The notes under the pieces: generated by a model | The model's database searches: none | What the model saw: the letters and a program-made list of their open reading frames with translations, nothing else | Told to the model about the DNA's origin: nothing | Shown: positions 56,989 to 64,000 of the stretch, one piece after another | Numbering within the stretch: position 1 is the first letter of the stretch | Layout: each line of letters starts with the position of its first letter | Translations under genes and position numbers: made by a program | From: Pseudaquabacterium terrae | GTDB lineage: Bacteria > Pseudomonadota > Gammaproteobacteria > Burkholderiales > Burkholderiaceae_C | DNA length: 64,000 bases | Reading direction: 5' to 3' | NCBI RefSeq assembly: GCF_013266755.1 | Contig: NZ_JABRWJ010000004.1 | Span: 62,001-126,000, forward strand

Positions 56989-58497
56989 ATGGACCTCCTG
57001 CAAAACCTCGCGCTCGGCTTCAGCGTCGCGTTCACCGTCCAGAACCTGCTGTATGCGCTGGGCGGTGCGATCCTCGGCACCCTGATCGGCGTGCTGCCGG
57101 GCCTGGGGCCCGTGGCGACGATCGCGATGCTGCTGCCGTCGATCTACGCGCTCGATGCGACGCCGGCGCTGATCATGTTGGCCGGCATCTACTACGGCGC
57201 GCAATACGGCGGCTCGACGACCGCGATCCTGATCAACGTGCCGGGTGAATCCAGCTCGGTGGTCACGGCGATCGACGGCTACGCGATGGCCCGCCAGGGC
57301 CGAGCGGGCGCCGCGCTCGCCGCGGCGGGGCTGGGCTCGTTCTTTGCCGGCTGCGTCGGCACCATCGTCATCGCCGCGTTCGCGCCGCCGCTGACCGAGC
57401 TGGCCTTCAAGTTCGGCCCGGCCGAGTACTTCTCGCTGATGGTGCTGGGCCTGGTCGGTGCGGTCGTGCTGGCCTCGGGCTCGCTGATCAAGGCGATCGC
57501 GATGATCGTGCTCGGCCTGCTGATGGGCCAGATCAACACGGACGTCATCTCCGGCGTGCCGCGCTACAGCTTCGACATCCCCGAGCTGACCGACGGCATC
57601 GGCTTCGTCGTCATCGCGATGGGCGTCTTCGGCTTCGGCGAGATCGTCGCCAATCTCGGCCGGCCGGCCGAGCACCGCGAGGTCTTCACCAAGGACGTCA
57701 AGGGCCTGTGGCCGACCCGCAAGGACTTCCAGCAGGCCTGGCCCGCGGTGCTGCGCGGTACCGCGCTCGGCTCGATCCTCGGCGTGCTGCCGGGCGGCGG
57801 CGCGCTGCTGTCGTCGTTCGCCGCCTACACGCTGGAAAAGAAGATCGCCGGTCCCGGCGGCCAGTTCGGCAAGGGTGACATCCGTGGCGTCGCCGGTCCC
57901 GAGTCGGCCAACAACGCCGGCGCGCAGACCTCGTTCATTCCGATGCTGACGCTGGGCATCCCGCCGAACGCGGTGATGGCGCTGATGGTCGGCGCGATGA
58001 CGATCAAGGGCATCCAGCCCGGCCCGCAGGTGATGACCAGCAACCCGCAGCTGTTCTGGGGCCTGATCGCATCGATGTGGATCGGCAACCTGATGCTGGT
58101 GGTGTTGAACCTGCCGCTGATCGGCATCTGGATCAAGCTGCTGACGGTGCCCTACCGCTTCCTGTTCCCGGCCATCGTCACCTTCTGCTGCATCGGCACC
58201 TACACGCTGAACAACAACAACTTCGACGTCTTCATGACGGCGATCTTCTGCGTCGTCGGTTATGCGTTCTACAAGCTCGGCTGCGAGCCGGCCCCGCTGC
58301 TGCTGGGCTTCATCCTCGGGCCGATGATGGAAGAGAACCTGCGCCGGGCGCTGCTGCTGTCGCGCGGCGACTGGTCGACCTTCGCGACCAAGCCGCTGTC
58401 GGCCGGCCTGCTGCTCGCCGCGACGCTGCTGATCGTCATCGTGATGCTGCCGTCGATCAAGGCCAAGCGCGAGCAGGCGTTCCAGGACGACGCCTAG
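56989..58497 (+). CDS. tctA: Tripartite tricarboxylate transporter subunit TctA
   Basis: A 502-residue large membrane subunit with about 10-12 hydrophobic spans. Family motifs include LGGAILGTLIGVLPGLGPVATIAMLLP, YYGAQYGGSTTAILINVPGESSS and GKGDIRGVAGPESANNAGAQTSFIPMLTLGIP. TctA/B use a periplasmic receptor (TctC/Bug family) for citrate or other carboxylates. No receptor or two-component gene is adjacent, so the substrate is open. An intrinsic terminator follows. Confidence 0.92.
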   Translation: MDLLQNLALGFSVAFTVQNLLYALGGAILGTLIGVLPGLGPVATIAMLLPSIYALDATPALIMLAGIYYGAQYGGSTTAILINVPGESSSVVTAIDGYAMARQGRAGAALAAAGLGSFFAGCVGTIVIAAFAPPLTELAFKFGPAEYFSLMVLGLVGAVVLASGSLIKAIAMIVLGLLMGQINTDVISGVPRYSFDIPELTDGIGFVVIAMGVFGFGEIVANLGRPAEHREVFTKDVKGLWPTRKDFQQAWPAVLRGTALGSILGVLPGGGALLSSFAAYTLEKKIAGPGGQFGKGDIRGVAGPESANNAGAQTSFIPMLTLGIPPNAVMALMVGAMTIKGIQPGPQVMTSNPQLFWGLIASMWIGNLMLVVLNLPLIGIWIKLLTVPYRFLFPAIVTFCCIGTYTLNNNNFDVFMTAIFCVVGYAFYKLGCEPAPLLLGFILGPMMEENLRRALLLSRGDWSTFATKPLSAGLLLAATLLIVIVMLPSIKAKREQAFQDDA

Positions 58498-58539
58498 CGT
58501 TCGATGTGAGCGGCAACGCGCCGCGCTTGTCGCGACCGA

Positions 58540-58569
58540 GCCGGCCCCGCGGGGCCGGCTTGTTTTTGT
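58540..58569 (+). terminator. Intrinsic terminator after tctA
   Basis: A 10-bp stem AGCCGGCCCC/GGGGCCGGCT (58540-58561) with a GC loop, followed by a T-rich tract (58561-58569). The convergent sensor gene ends at 58574, so it may work in both directions. Confidence 0.9.
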
Positions 58570-58573
58570 CTGC

Positions 58574-60979
58574 TCAGATCAGTTCGTCGATCGCCGCCAG
58601 CAGCTTGGCTGGCTCGACCGGCCGCGTCAGGTAGGCGCGGGCGCCTTCGGAGAACGCGGCGTCGATGCGCGCCGGGCGCGGGTCGTCGGACAGCACGATC
58701 ACGGGAATGGCGCGCGTGCGCGGGTCCGCCTGCAGCTGGCGCAGCAGCTGCAGGCCGTCGCCGTCGGCGAGCTCGGCATCCAGCACGATCAGGTGCGGCG
58801 CCTCGGCGAAGGCCTTCGACAGCCCTAGGCCCAAGCCGTCGGCCAGGCTGAGCTGCGCCAGCGGCCGATCCGCCAGCGCCTGGCGCAGCACCGCGGCATG
58901 CGCGGCATCGCGGTGCACGCACAGGATGCGCTGCGCGCTCGCCGGGCGTGCGCCGTGCGAGGCGTTGCGCAGCGGCGGCGGCAAGGTCGGCGGGTTGCTG
59001 CCCGACAGGTCCATCACTTCGCCGAGCACGCGTTCGGCATGGCGCCGGCGCAGCTGGTCCGACAGGTCGTGCAGCGCGCAGACCGCGGCGGCGGCGCGGC
59101 CGTCGGCATCGCGCAGCACGCGCAGCGTCACCAGCGCCGGCAGCACGCGGCCCGACGGCAGCTTCAGCCGCAGCGTGCGGTGCATCAGCTCGTCGCCGGC
59201 CTCGCGCAGCATCATCGCCAGTCCGGCGTCGTGCGGATGCGCTTCGTCGCCGAGCAGTTCGTCGATCGGGCGGCGCTTCAGATCGGCCACCGGCATGCCC
59301 AGCACTTCGGCGAACGCGGCATTCGCGCGCTGCACGCGGCCATCGGATTCGAGCAGCGCCAGCCCGGTCTGTGCGGCCTCGAACGCGCCGTCGAGCGCCT
59401 GCTCGCCGCGGTGCTGCGCCTGGCGCAGCAGATCGATCTCGCGCCGCAGCTCGCCGGTGCGGCTGCGGGCGTCGGCCTCGATGCGCTCGACGCGGCCGGT
59501 GACCTTCAGCAGCAGCAGCGCGAACAGGCCGCAGCCGGCCAGCGCCGGCAGCGCGAACAGCCATACGCCGCCGGGCGTGCGCAACGGCTGGCTGATGCGC
59601 ATGCTCCAGCGCCGGCCGGCGAAGTCGAAGCTCGCCTCGCGCATGAAGCCCGCGCTGTCACCGGCCGAGGCGGTCTCGCAGCCATTGCCGCCATACAGCC
59701 GGCGTCGCTCGGCGCGCGGGTCCTGGTCGTACAGGCACACGCGCAGCGCATCGCTGCGGGCGGCCAGCAGCTGCGTCATCAGCGGGTCGGCCAGCACGGT
59801 GGCGAAGACCACCGCGCGGCCGCTGGCGCCGGGCTCCAGCGGCAGCGCCTGGTACAGCACGAAGCCGGGCCGATCGGTGCCCAGCGAGACCACCGGCGAG
59901 ACCTGCACCGATTCGGCCGTCAGCGTGCGCGCCGCACCCTCGCGCGACAGCAGCGCGGCCGGCAGCGCTTCGGCATCGTTCGACGGCGGGCCGCCGCCGG
60001 TGGCGCCGCGGCTGATCAGGTGCCGCACCGCGCTCGGGCCGCTGCCGTCGCCGCGCGGCGTGTCGAGCCAGCCGAGGTGGGCGACCCCGGCGGTGCGCGC
60101 GAGCCAGGGCCGGGCCAGCGCGTCGAAGGCCGGTGCGCTGAGCGCCGGCGTCGCGTTGCGCATCGCGCCGTTCACCGCCTGCACCGCCTGGGCCGGCGCA
60201 TCGAGCAGCGCCTGCGTGCGCGCGAAGACGACATCGGCATCGCGCTCGAAGCGTTGCTGGGCATGCTGGCGCTCGCGCCCCTCGATCCCGGCGAAGGCGC
60301 CCAGCAGCAGCAGCGCCAGCAGCGCCAGCGGCAGCGCCACGGTGCGCCGCCGCGCGGCCCAGCGCTGGTGTTGCGGCGCGATGAACGCCAGCAGCACCGG
60401 CGTCAGCAGCAGCACGCTGGCGCCATCGGCGGTGGCCCGCACCAGCGCGGCGAACAGCGGCCGCTGCGCCGGCGAGTCGGACCAGGTCAGGTCCAGCATC
60501 AGCCGGGCGAAGCCGCCCATCAGCGCGCAGGCCAGCGCCGCGGCGACCAGCCGGCGGATCGCCGGATCGGTGTCCAGCGCCAGGTCGTCGGGACGGCCCG
60601 AGCGCCGCAGCAGCAGGCCGCCGAAGGCCGCCTGCGCCAGCAGCGTCAAGGCCTCGGTGACGCCGACCGGGCCGGGCGCCGCGAGCGGCCAGCCGGCCGC
60701 GCCGATCGCCGCGCCCGCCGCCAGTGCCGGCAGTGCGCGCCAGCCGATGCGCGCGGTGGCCGCCAGCGCCAGTGCCAGCGCGAACGCCAGCGGTGCGACC
60801 AGCACGCCGGAGATGTCGTACACCGGGGTCAGCTGCCACAGCAGCGGCAGCGCGGCAATCAGCAGCAGCGACAGCGCCAGCCGCAGCAGCGGGCGTCCGG
60901 TGGGCGCGGCGGCGGTCAGCGCGGTGGGGGTGGAGGAGGTCGTGGAGGAGGGCATGCGCGCAGGCGACGGCGGGGACAT
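58574..60979 (-). CDS. Membrane sensor: MASE1-like, CHASE, PAS, C-terminal receiver
   Basis: An 801-residue protein. Residues 30-230 form about seven hydrophobic helices, MASE1-like. A periplasmic CHASE-like region follows (235-470), then a membrane helix (about 471-492), a coiled coil (495-525), a PAS domain (about 528-645) and a receiver domain (684-801). In the receiver the phosphoacceptor Asp734 (IVLDAEL) and Ser764 are present. The acidic pair is reduced (VHRD, only Asp691), and the conserved Lys is Arg786 (YLTRPV). There is no HisKA/HATPase, GGDEF or EAL domain. ATG 60979 or 60955 is possible. Confidence 0.75.
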   Translation of the reverse strand: MSPPSPARMPSSTTSSTPTALTAAAPTGRPLLRLALSLLLIAALPLLWQLTPVYDISGVLVAPLAFALALALAATARIGWRALPALAAGAAIGAAGWPLAAPGPVGVTEALTLLAQAAFGGLLLRRSGRPDDLALDTDPAIRRLVAAALACALMGGFARLMLDLTWSDSPAQRPLFAALVRATADGASVLLLTPVLLAFIAPQHQRWAARRRTVALPLALLALLLLGAFAGIEGRERQHAQQRFERDADVVFARTQALLDAPAQAVQAVNGAMRNATPALSAPAFDALARPWLARTAGVAHLGWLDTPRGDGSGPSAVRHLISRGATGGGPPSNDAEALPAALLSREGAARTLTAESVQVSPVVSLGTDRPGFVLYQALPLEPGASGRAVVFATVLADPLMTQLLAARSDALRVCLYDQDPRAERRRLYGGNGCETASAGDSAGFMREASFDFAGRRWSMRISQPLRTPGGVWLFALPALAGCGLFALLLLKVTGRVERIEADARSRTGELRREIDLLRQAQHRGEQALDGAFEAAQTGLALLESDGRVQRANAAFAEVLGMPVADLKRRPIDELLGDEAHPHDAGLAMMLREAGDELMHRTLRLKLPSGRVLPALVTLRVLRDADGRAAAAVCALHDLSDQLRRRHAERVLGEVMDLSGSNPPTLPPPLRNASHGARPASAQRILCVHRDAAHAAVLRQALADRPLAQLSLADGLGLGLSKAFAEAPHLIVLDAELADGDGLQLLRQLQADPRTRAIPVIVLSDDPRPARIDAAFSEGARAYLTRPVEPAKLLAAIDELI

Positions 60980-61087
60980 CGGAGCCTAGCACCGGCACCG
61001 GCCGCGACGCATCGGCGCAAGCCAGCGGATCGGGCGAAACGCCCCCCGTTCGCCGGGGCGGTGCACCGCGCGGTAGAGAATGCACCG

Positions 61088-62002
61088 ATGAGCTCCGTTT
61101 CCCTGCCGGCCGGCGCGGCCGCACCGGTGCAGCTGTGGCCCGGGCTGGCCTTGGCGCTCGGCGGCACCATCGCCTTTTCGGGCAAGGCGATCATCGTCAA
61201 GCTCGCCTACCGGCACGGCGTCGATGCGGTGGTGCTGCTGATGTACCGCATGCTGTTCGCGCTGCCGCTGTTCATGCTGATCGCCTGGTGGGCCGGTCGC
61301 GGCCGGCCGCCGTTGAGCTGGCGCGACCGCGGCGTCGTCGCCGGGCTCGGCTTCAGCGGCTACTACCTCGCCAGCTATCTCGATTTCGAAGGGCTGCAGT
61401 ACATCAGCGCCAGCCTCGAGCGCCTGATCCTGTACCTCACGCCGACCTTCGTGCTGGTCATCGGCTGGTGGCGCCATGGCCGGCGCATCAGCGTCCGCCA
61501 GGGGCTGGCGATGCTGGTCAGCTACCTCGGCGTCGGGCTGGTGTTCGGCCATGAGCTCGGGCTGGACCGGCCGCAGGTGGCGCTCGGCGCCGCGCTGGTG
61601 CTGGGCTCGGTGCTCAGCTACGCGCTGTACCTGGTGTTCAGCGGCGAGGTGGTGCAGCGCCTGGGCGCGCTGCGGCTGACCGGCCAGGCCAGCACCATCG
61701 CCTGCGGGCTGTGCATCGCGCAGTTCCTGCTGCTGCGGCCGCTGTCGGATGCACTGGTGCCCGCGCCGGTGCTCGGGCTGTCGCTGCTGAATGCGCTGGC
61801 CTGCACCGTCACGCCGGTGCTGCTGACGATGCTGGCGATCGAGCGGCTCGGGCCGGCGCTGGTCTCGCAGGCCGGCATGGTCGGGCCGCTCAGCACGATC
61901 CTGATGGGCGTTCTGATCCTCGGCGAACCGTTCACCTCGTGGACCGCCGCCGGCACGCTGGGCGTGCTGGCCGGCGTCTGGCTGCTGGCGCGCTGGCGCT
62001 GA
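61088..62002 (+). CDS. EamA/DMT-family transporter
   Basis: A 304-residue protein with ten predicted membrane spans in two EamA repeats. Features include GGTIAFSGKAIIVKLAY in helix 1 and LERLILYLTPTFVLVIGWW in helix 4, with the second repeat ending GPLSTILMGVLILGEPFTSWTAAGTLGVLAGVW. These are drug/metabolite exporters of unknown substrate. GAGAAT lies exactly 6 nt before the ATG. The SDR gene follows after 20 nt. Confidence 0.88.
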   Translation: MSSVSLPAGAAAPVQLWPGLALALGGTIAFSGKAIIVKLAYRHGVDAVVLLMYRMLFALPLFMLIAWWAGRGRPPLSWRDRGVVAGLGFSGYYLASYLDFEGLQYISASLERLILYLTPTFVLVIGWWRHGRRISVRQGLAMLVSYLGVGLVFGHELGLDRPQVALGAALVLGSVLSYALYLVFSGEVVQRLGALRLTGQASTIACGLCIAQFLLLRPLSDALVPAPVLGLSLLNALACTVTPVLLTMLAIERLGPALVSQAGMVGPLSTILMGVLILGEPFTSWTAAGTLGVLAGVWLLARWR

Positions 62003-62022
62003 ACTTCTCGAAAGGACATCCG

Positions 62023-62811
62023 ATGGATCTGGGCATTGCAGGCTGCTGGGCGCTGGTGTGCGCCGCGAGCAAGGGTCTCGGCAAGGGCTGCGCGCAGGCG
62101 CTGGCCCGCGAGGGCGTGAACCTGGTGATCACCGCGCGCGGCGCTGAGGCGCTGGAAGCCACCGCCGCCGAGCTGCGCGCCATTCACCCGGCGATCGAGG
62201 TGCGCACGGTCGCCGGCGACATCACCACGCCCGAAGGCCGCGCCGCCGCGCTGGCTGCGTGCCCGCGCATCGACATCCTGATCAACAACGCCGGCGGACC
62301 GCCGCCGGGCGATTTCCGCGACTGGGACCGCGAGACCTGGATCCGCGCGCTCGACGCCAACATGCTGGCGCCGATCGAGCTGATCAAGGCCACCGTCGAC
62401 GCGATGGCCGAGCGCGGCTTCGGCCGCGTCGTCAACATCACCTCGGGCGCGGTGAAGGCGCCGATCGACACGCTGGGGCTGTCCAACGGTGCGCGCAGCG
62501 GCCTGACCGGCTTCATCGCCGGGCTGGCGCGGCAGCCGCGGCTGGCCGGCCGCAACGTGACGATCAACAACCTGCTGCCCGGCGCCTTCGACACCGACCG
62601 GCTGCAGTCCGGTTTCCGCAATGCCGCCGCGAAGAGCGGCCGCCCGCTCGACGAGCTGACCGCGATCCGCCGCGAGGCGATTCCGGCGCAGCGCTTCGGC
62701 GATGCGGCCGAGTTCGGCCAGTGCTGCGCGTTCCTGTGCAGCCGCCACGCCGGCTACCTGCTCGGGCAGAACCTGCTGGTCGACGGCGGCGCCTATCCGG
62801 GCACCTTCTGA
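62023..62811 (+). CDS. Atypical short-chain dehydrogenase/reductase
   Basis: A 262-residue SDR-fold protein (FabG-like annotation expected). The Rossmann glycine motif is altered (CAASKGLGKG for TGxxxGxG). NNAGG is at 88-92, Asn113 is in place, and Ser141 is in NITSGA. However, the usual Tyr-x3-Lys is replaced: Ser154 and Arg158 (SNGAR) occupy these positions. The family end VDGGAYPGTF is normal. It could be a divergent reductase or a non-catalytic binder. A GAAAGGAC site precedes the ATG. A 14-bp imperfect tandem duplication spans its stop. Confidence 0.82.
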   Translation: MDLGIAGCWALVCAASKGLGKGCAQALAREGVNLVITARGAEALEATAAELRAIHPAIEVRTVAGDITTPEGRAAALAACPRIDILINNAGGPPPGDFRDWDRETWIRALDANMLAPIELIKATVDAMAERGFGRVVNITSGAVKAPIDTLGLSNGARSGLTGFIAGLARQPRLAGRNVTINNLLPGAFDTDRLQSGFRNAAAKSGRPLDELTAIRREAIPAQRFGDAAEFGQCCAFLCSRHAGYLLGQNLLVDGGAYPGTF

Positions 62812-62826
62812 CGGGCACGTTCTGAC
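62799..62826 (+). repeat. 14-bp tandem duplication spanning the SDR stop
   Basis: GGGCACCTTCTGAC (62799-62812) is followed directly by GGGCACGTTCTGAC (62813-62826), 13 of 14 positions identical. The first copy holds the stop TGA (62809-62811). Confidence 0.85.
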
Positions 62827-62919
62827 GCGGCGACCGATGCGGGTTTGATCGGGGGTCGGCGAAGACCCCGGCGTGCGATATGCCGCGCGCCGCGCCGACG
62901 ATTGGCCTATGCTCGACGC

Positions 62920-64000
62920 ATGGGACGTTGGGCATTGTGGCTGTTGGCTGCCTTGCTCGCCGCATGCGCGAGCAAGCCGGTCGTGCCGCTGCCGAGCCCG
63001 CGCATGCTGTTCAACGATGCGCTGTTCGCGGCCCCCACCGAGCGCATCGACGCCGCCGCGATCTTCCGGCTGACGCCGGCGATGCAGGCCTACTTCGACG
63101 ACGTGATCGCGCCGATGCAGCATCGCCGCGGCATGCAGCGCGGGCTGATCGATGCGCTGTACAGCAGCGACAAGCTGATGCTGCGGTACGACAACGACTT
63201 CACCCGCAGCGCGTCGCAGGCCTTCGAGGCGCGCGCCGGCAACTGCCTGTCGCTGGTGATCATGACGGCCGCCTTCGCCCGGCACGCCGAGATGCCGGTG
63301 CGCTACCACAGCGTGCACGTCGACCCGACCTGGGGCCGGCGCGGCGACCTGTATTTCAACTTCGGCCATGTCAACGTCTCGCTCGGTCGCGGGCCGATGC
63401 GCAGCGCCGGCGTCGAATTCAACGGCAACGACTGGCTGACGATCGACTTCCTGCCGCAGGCCGACCTGCGCGGCCAGCGCTACGAGCTGATCGAGGAACG
63501 CACGCTGCTGGCGATGTACTTCAACAACCGTGCCGCCGAGGCGCTGGCCGCCGGCAAGGTCGACGATGCCTATTGGTGGTCACGCGCGGCGATCGAGAAC
63601 GACCCGCAGCTGCTGATCGCCTACAACACGCTGGGCGTCGTCTACCGCCGCCACGGCAAGCTCGACGACTCCGAGCGCGTGCTGCGCTTCGCGCATGCGC
63701 TGGAACCGCGCAACACCAACGTGCTCGGCAACCTGGCGCAGCTGCTCGCCGAGCGCGGCCAGCGCGAAGAATCGGCCGCGCTGCTGGCGATGCTCGAGCG
63801 GCTGCAGCCCGACCCGCCGTTCAAGTACTTCAACGAAGGGCTCGCCGCGATGCAGCGCGGCGACTACCGCGCCGCGCGCAACCTCTTTGAGCGCGAGCTC
63901 GCCCGCGACCCCGATTACCACGAGTTCCACTTCTGGCTCGCGCTCGCGCACCTGCAGCTCGGCGACACGTGGAAGGCGCGCAAACACCTGGCCGCCGCGG
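62920..64000 (+). CDS. Lipoprotein with transglutaminase-like and TPR regions (3' end outside window)
   Basis: The frame is open from ATG 62920 to the window end (360 codons). A lipoprotein signal has lipobox LAAC with Cys16. A transglutaminase-like part follows with Cys109 (ARAGNCLSLVIMTAAFA), His150 (NFGHVNVSL) and Asp176 (WLTIDFLP), a plausible catalytic triad. From about residue 200 there are TPR-like repeats (AYNTLGVVYRRHGKLDDSER, NVLGNLAQLLAERGQREES and more). It is likely anchored in the outer membrane facing the periplasm. TATGCT lies exactly 6 nt before the ATG. The function is unknown. Confidence 0.8.
   Translation, partial: MGRWALWLLAALLAACASKPVVPLPSPRMLFNDALFAAPTERIDAAAIFRLTPAMQAYFDDVIAPMQHRRGMQRGLIDALYSSDKLMLRYDNDFTRSASQAFEARAGNCLSLVIMTAAFARHAEMPVRYHSVHVDPTWGRRGDLYFNFGHVNVSLGRGPMRSAGVEFNGNDWLTIDFLPQADLRGQRYELIEERTLLAMYFNNRAAEALAAGKVDDAYWWSRAAIENDPQLLIAYNTLGVVYRRHGKLDDSERVLRFAHALEPRNTNVLGNLAQLLAERGQREESAALLAMLERLQPDPPFKYFNEGLAAMQRGDYRAARNLFERELARDPDYHEFHFWLALAHLQLGDTWKARKHLAAA

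Noticed and set aside
58898-62002. 1034-codon plus-strand frame reaching into the EamA gene
   Set aside because: Only its last 304 codons (from ATG 61088) encode a real protein; the upstream part is antisense to the MASE1/CHASE sensor and is low-complexity.

Overview
The window is a 64 kb piece of a chromosome from a GC-rich betaproteobacterium, most likely order Burkholderiales (Rubrivivax/Leptothrix/Ideonella/Methylibium-like). This is inferred from very high GC, strong GC bias at third codon positions, gene order (AI-2E transporter-hda-HAD-pcnB-folK; rpsP-rimM-trmD-rplS; gyrA-serC-pheA-tyrA-aroA/cmk-rpsA-ihfB-lapAB), a fused AroA-Cmk protein, a PEP-CTERM protein and a TctAB transporter. 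It is almost wholly core genome. I see no insertion sequence, prophage, CRISPR array, tRNA gene or compositional island, and no gene-free stretch longer than 300 bases.

Layout. 1-8.2 kb: end of murJ, then SirB1-like protein, AI-2E transporter, hda, HAD phosphatase, pcnB and folK, followed by a DUF47-pit phosphate pair behind a repeat array resembling a Pho box, and a convergent TM2 protein. 8.3-10.7 kb: the rpsP-rimM-trmD-rplS operon, closed by a run of six hairpins. 10.8-16.2 kb: NUDIX hydrolase, CobD/CbiB-like protein, then rsgA, pterin dehydratase and an M48 protease on the minus strand, orn, and a DUF2087 protein. 16.4-27.2 kb: acetoacetyl-CoA synthetase, FKBP, gluQ, a divergent LysR/pirin pair, DUF599, an exported DUF1800/DUF1501 pair, an alpha/beta hydrolase and trhO. 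27.2-32.6 kb: dnaE, a small secreted His-rich protein and a patatin-like lipase.

32.6-38.4 kb is an envelope-glycan locus: a minus-strand, tightly coupled set (GT9, two GT4s, a methyltransferase) divergent from a DUF4254 gene overlapping waaC. 38.5-39.3 kb is a fibro-slime/PEP-CTERM secreted protein. 39.3-51.5 kb is one minus-strand block running gyrA, DUF2059, serC, pheA, tyrA, aroA-cmk, rpsA, ihfB, lapA, lapB, joining aromatic amino acid and serine synthesis, translation, nucleoid structure and LPS assembly control. 51.8-64 kb: an OmpA-like protein, ubiG-gph, the tmRNA gene, an orphan GspE-type ATPase, tctBA, a MASE1-CHASE-PAS-receiver sensor, an EamA transporter, an atypical SDR, and a lipoprotein with transglutaminase-like and TPR regions running off the end.

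The less ordinary signals are non-coding. Many genes have a -10-like hexamer exactly 6 nt before the start codon, as expected for leaderless mRNAs. There is a three-unit 11-bp-period repeat ahead of DUF47-pit, a 42-bp dispersed repeat present twice, the hairpin train after rplS, an inverted repeat ahead of tctBA, and tandem duplications spanning the stop codons of folK and the SDR gene. No clearly new multi-gene defence or metabolic system is visible.
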